This document shows positions 4,720 to 6,571 of a DNA stretch of 6,571 bases, piece after piece. Source of the stretch: Bacteroidota bacterium (GTDB lineage Bacteria > Bacteroidota > Bacteroidia > Chitinophagales > Chitinophagaceae). The notes below the pieces were generated by a model. It made no database searches. It was not told the origin of the DNA and worked only from the letters and a program-made list of their open reading frames with translations. The translations under genes and the position numbers were made by a program. The DNA lies in contig JAEZAY010000411.1 of the NCBI GenBank assembly GCA_023427575.1, positions 1 through 6,571 of the forward strand, written 5' to 3'. Position 1 is the stretch's first letter. Each line of letters begins with the position of its first letter.

Positions 4720-5844
4720 TCAGGATCTTTGAAAATCCCAGGTTCCACCTGTTTTATAGAAGTAAAACAATTTCGTTTCCTCTTTAACGGTAGTTTGCTT
4801 TTTATAAAAATCATTCACAACAATCTTATAGGTAAGATTTACTGGAAATGATGATACAAGAACTGGTTTTGAAGCCGGGCTCTTTTTTATTTTTGCCGAC
4901 CTCACCGGAAGATAGCGGATCCCGCCATATTCGATACAAATATCTTCCTGTCTGATCCATGGCTCAAGACCCTGGACCGGGAACCGCGTCTGAAAAACCC
5001 GGATAATATCATTCACGCCGGGGGCGCCATTGACGGCCTTTCCATTAACCGCGGGACTGGAACCTGTGCATGAATACCGGCCTGTAAAGTTTTTGTCAAC
5101 CTCACCTACAACCACTGGCTGGCGGTATACAATTTCTGTCTTTTGAGATCTGGTTTCATGCACCTGCAACTCATAAATTCCCGGCTGGTAAATTGGCTTT
5201 AAGGTAACTGAACCCGACAGGTTTGTAAAATCACTGCTGATGTTTGCAAGGTATTTTTCGCCCGGTCTTGAAATGGAAATATTGTAATAGTCGGCTTTGC
5301 TTACCGGCCTGAACTGGTAATGAATAAGAATGGGCTCATCAACCTGCAGCTTGGAACTGCTGAGGCTGAATTCCGTTTGCAGTTCTCCCGGCTCTATAAC
5401 AGGGAGGGGCGCGGGTGATGCCGGCTCCGTTTTAGGCCGGCGGACAACCATACTATCTGCGGGCTGGGCTTGTTTTTTGATTTCTGGCGGTGTCGGATTT
5501 ACGCCGCGAAAAGATGTTCGAATCAGCGACCTGGGTTTACTGTCGCTGATATCCGTATAAGAATAAACAACGATATTGTAGATGCCAGCTTTTGTGATGG
5601 GCTTCAGTTGCACCGAACCTGCCGGAAGCAGGCTTATATTTTTTGAATCGTGAAAATCGCCCCCGTTCCCAAAAAGGAAGACCATAAAAAACTGGTTGGG
5701 ACTTCCTTTTTGTAAACCGGAATAATTTATCGTTATCGGTTCGTTGATCGGTTGATTTTGTTTGGCAGCCGAAGCTTTTTGGGCCAGGGCTGCAGAAACA
5801 GAACTCAAACTCATGAAGATCAAAAAGCAGATTCGGGCGATCAT
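4720..5844 (-). CDS. Secreted protein with two tandem beta-rich modules, function unknown
   Basis: A 374-residue protein I cannot assign to a named family. Signal peptide 1-21, cleaved at ALA before Gln22; there is no lipobox Cys, so it is probably periplasmic or secreted. Two related modules follow. Module A (about 34-100) opens with NEPITINY and ends with GSVQLKPITKAGIYNIVV. Module B (about 169-234) opens with DEPILIHY and ends with GSVTLKPIYQPGIYELQV. Both look like Ig-like beta-sandwiches. A proline-rich linker (about 115-152) separates them. The C-terminal part (about 250-374) has two Cys (259, 303), several aromatic strands and a final WDF, and resembles no domain I can name. There is no T9SS sorting domain. 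The gene lies 61 bases after the SusD-like gene and 21 before the VOC gene, all in one direction, so the context suggests a cell-envelope role. Confidence 0.75.
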   Translation of the reverse strand: MIARICFLIFMSLSSVSAALAQKASAAKQNQPINEPITINYSGLQKGSPNQFFMVFLFGNGGDFHDSKNISLLPAGSVQLKPITKAGIYNIVVYSYTDISDSKPRSLIRTSFRGVNPTPPEIKKQAQPADSMVVRRPKTEPASPAPLPVIEPGELQTEFSLSSSKLQVDEPILIHYQFRPVSKADYYNISISRPGEKYLANISSDFTNLSGSVTLKPIYQPGIYELQVHETRSQKTEIVYRQPVVVGEVDKNFTGRYSCTGSSPAVNGKAVNGAPGVNDIIRVFQTRFPVQGLEPWIRQEDICIEYGGIRYLPVRSAKIKKSPASKPVLVSSFPVNLTYKIVVNDFYKKQTTVKEETKLFYFYKTGGTWDFQRS

Positions 5845-5905
5845 TTGCGGCAGATTAGGTTTCCGGATATAAACTTACGAAACCATCCGCTATTCACCGT
5901 TTATC

Positions 5906-6571
5906 CTAATAGCCCGCGTTTTGCTGACCCCTGATATTTTCATTCACATCGAGTTCCTGTTGCGGGATCGGGAAGATCCGGCGCGACTGATTCACTTCAA
6001 TAGGAAAGGGCGTGAATGGAAACTGAGATTTGATATGATTTTCTATTGGAAGATTTAATCGCTGCAGATCAAAAAAACGATGGCCTTCAAAAGCAAGTTC
6101 CTTTCTGCGTTCGTTTAAAATATCCGCTTTCAACTGCTCACCCGAAGAATTATAGCCTGCGAACCCGGGTACCCGGTTTTCCATCAATTCATTCAGCCAA
6201 AGTCTGGCATTTCCATCATCGTTCAACATAGCGTACGCTTCCGCCAGAGTCAATATTACATCTGCGAACCGCAATACCTTTGTATCATCCTTTTCAGTTG
6301 CATTGGTTGCATTCGAATATTTATTATTCTGGTAGATGGTATTGCCGGAGGCGTTCGATACCAGGATAACATCGCGCCGAACATCGTTCGCGCTGTACTT
6401 GCTGTAAAGATCGTTGGTAACATAGAGGTCACCATATCCAAATCCGGAGGGATCATAAAAATTTCCCAGCGAATTGGTACCCAAATGCGAGGTTCCATCA
6501 CTGGCAATTTCAAAAATGGTTTCCACCCGATCAGTGCGATTGGTAGGATCTGCCCAATAGCCCACATATGC
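5906..6571 (-). CDS. SusD/RagB-family outer-membrane nutrient-binding protein, C-terminal part
   Basis: The frame runs into the right edge, so only the last 221 residues are present; the codons before the apparent GTG at 6565 stay open to base 6571. The SusD C-terminal half is clear: helices with LRFADVILTLAEAYAMLND, an LNELMENRVPG turn, the hallmark ILNERRKELAFEGHRFFDLQRL region (given in part), and the closing RIFPIPQQELDVNENI... QQNAGY typical of the family. SusD-like lipoproteins sit on the cell surface and cap a SusC TonB-dependent transporter, helping to take up glycans or other oligomers. The usual length is about 450-600 residues, so over half the gene, and presumably a susC gene, lie beyond the edge. 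The substrate cannot be told. It is probably the first visible gene of a minus-strand operon with the two genes to its left. Confidence 0.93.
   Translation of the reverse strand, partial: AYVGYWADPTNRTDRVETIFEIASDGTSHLGTNSLGNFYDPSGFGYGDLYVTNDLYSKYSANDVRRDVILVSNASGNTIYQNNKYSNATNATEKDDTKVLRFADVILTLAEAYAMLNDDGNARLWLNELMENRVPGFAGYNSSGEQLKADILNERRKELAFEGHRFFDLQRLNLPIENHIKSQFPFTPFPIEVNQSRRIFPIPQQELDVNENIRGQQNAGY

Noticed and set aside
6256..6567. 103-codon minus-strand frame at the right edge
   Set aside because: It overlaps the SusD-like frame in another phase and shows no family features.

Overview
The window looks like an ordinary chromosomal segment of a Bacteroidota bacterium, most likely Chitinophagaceae-like. 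The phylum is supported by a partial SusD/RagB outer-membrane protein, a protein with a C-terminal type IX secretion (T9SS) sorting domain, a lipoprotein whose residues after the lipid cysteine fit the Bacteroidota surface-export signal, and a promoter of the TTG...TAnnTTTG type. The family-level placement is an inference from overall character.

Left part (1-1121): an intrinsic terminator ends an upstream transcript. A small surface lipoprotein with a lipocalin-like domain follows on the plus strand, and directly after it lies a perfect 9-bp hairpin. Then come about 480 bases without a conventional gene. They hold two further potential hairpins with a 29-codon mini-ORF, and on the minus strand an open frame of 63 codons (884-1075) with a hydrophobic, membrane-like stretch. 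That frame could be a small gene or part of a dispersed repeat.

Middle part (1122-4192): a CvfB-like S1-domain RNA-binding protein is encoded on the minus strand, divergent from a secreted beta-solenoid protein with a T9SS sorting domain on the plus strand. Their 239-bp intergenic region carries a 12-bp element placed in the same orientation relative to each gene, three TTTCCC(A/T)TTT boxes, and a promoter-like sequence that nearly touches the start codon of the secreted protein. After an imperfect 18-bp direct repeat comes a small four-helix membrane protein of unknown function.

Right part (4204-6571): three minus-strand genes with short gaps, reading from the right edge: the C-terminal part of a SusD-like protein, a secreted protein of unknown function with two gapless copies of a beta-rich module, and a VOC-fold metalloprotein with an N-terminal signal or anchor. 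They may form one transcript downstream of a SusC/SusD pair whose SusC would lie beyond the right edge.

I do not see a defence system, CRISPR array, mobile element or obviously new multi-gene system. The observations most worth checking are the hidden minus-strand frame at 884-1075 with a minus-strand terminator beyond it, the mirrored 12-bp element between the divergent genes, the regular 21-residue repeat of the T9SS protein, and the exact 135-residue duplication in the 374-residue secreted protein.
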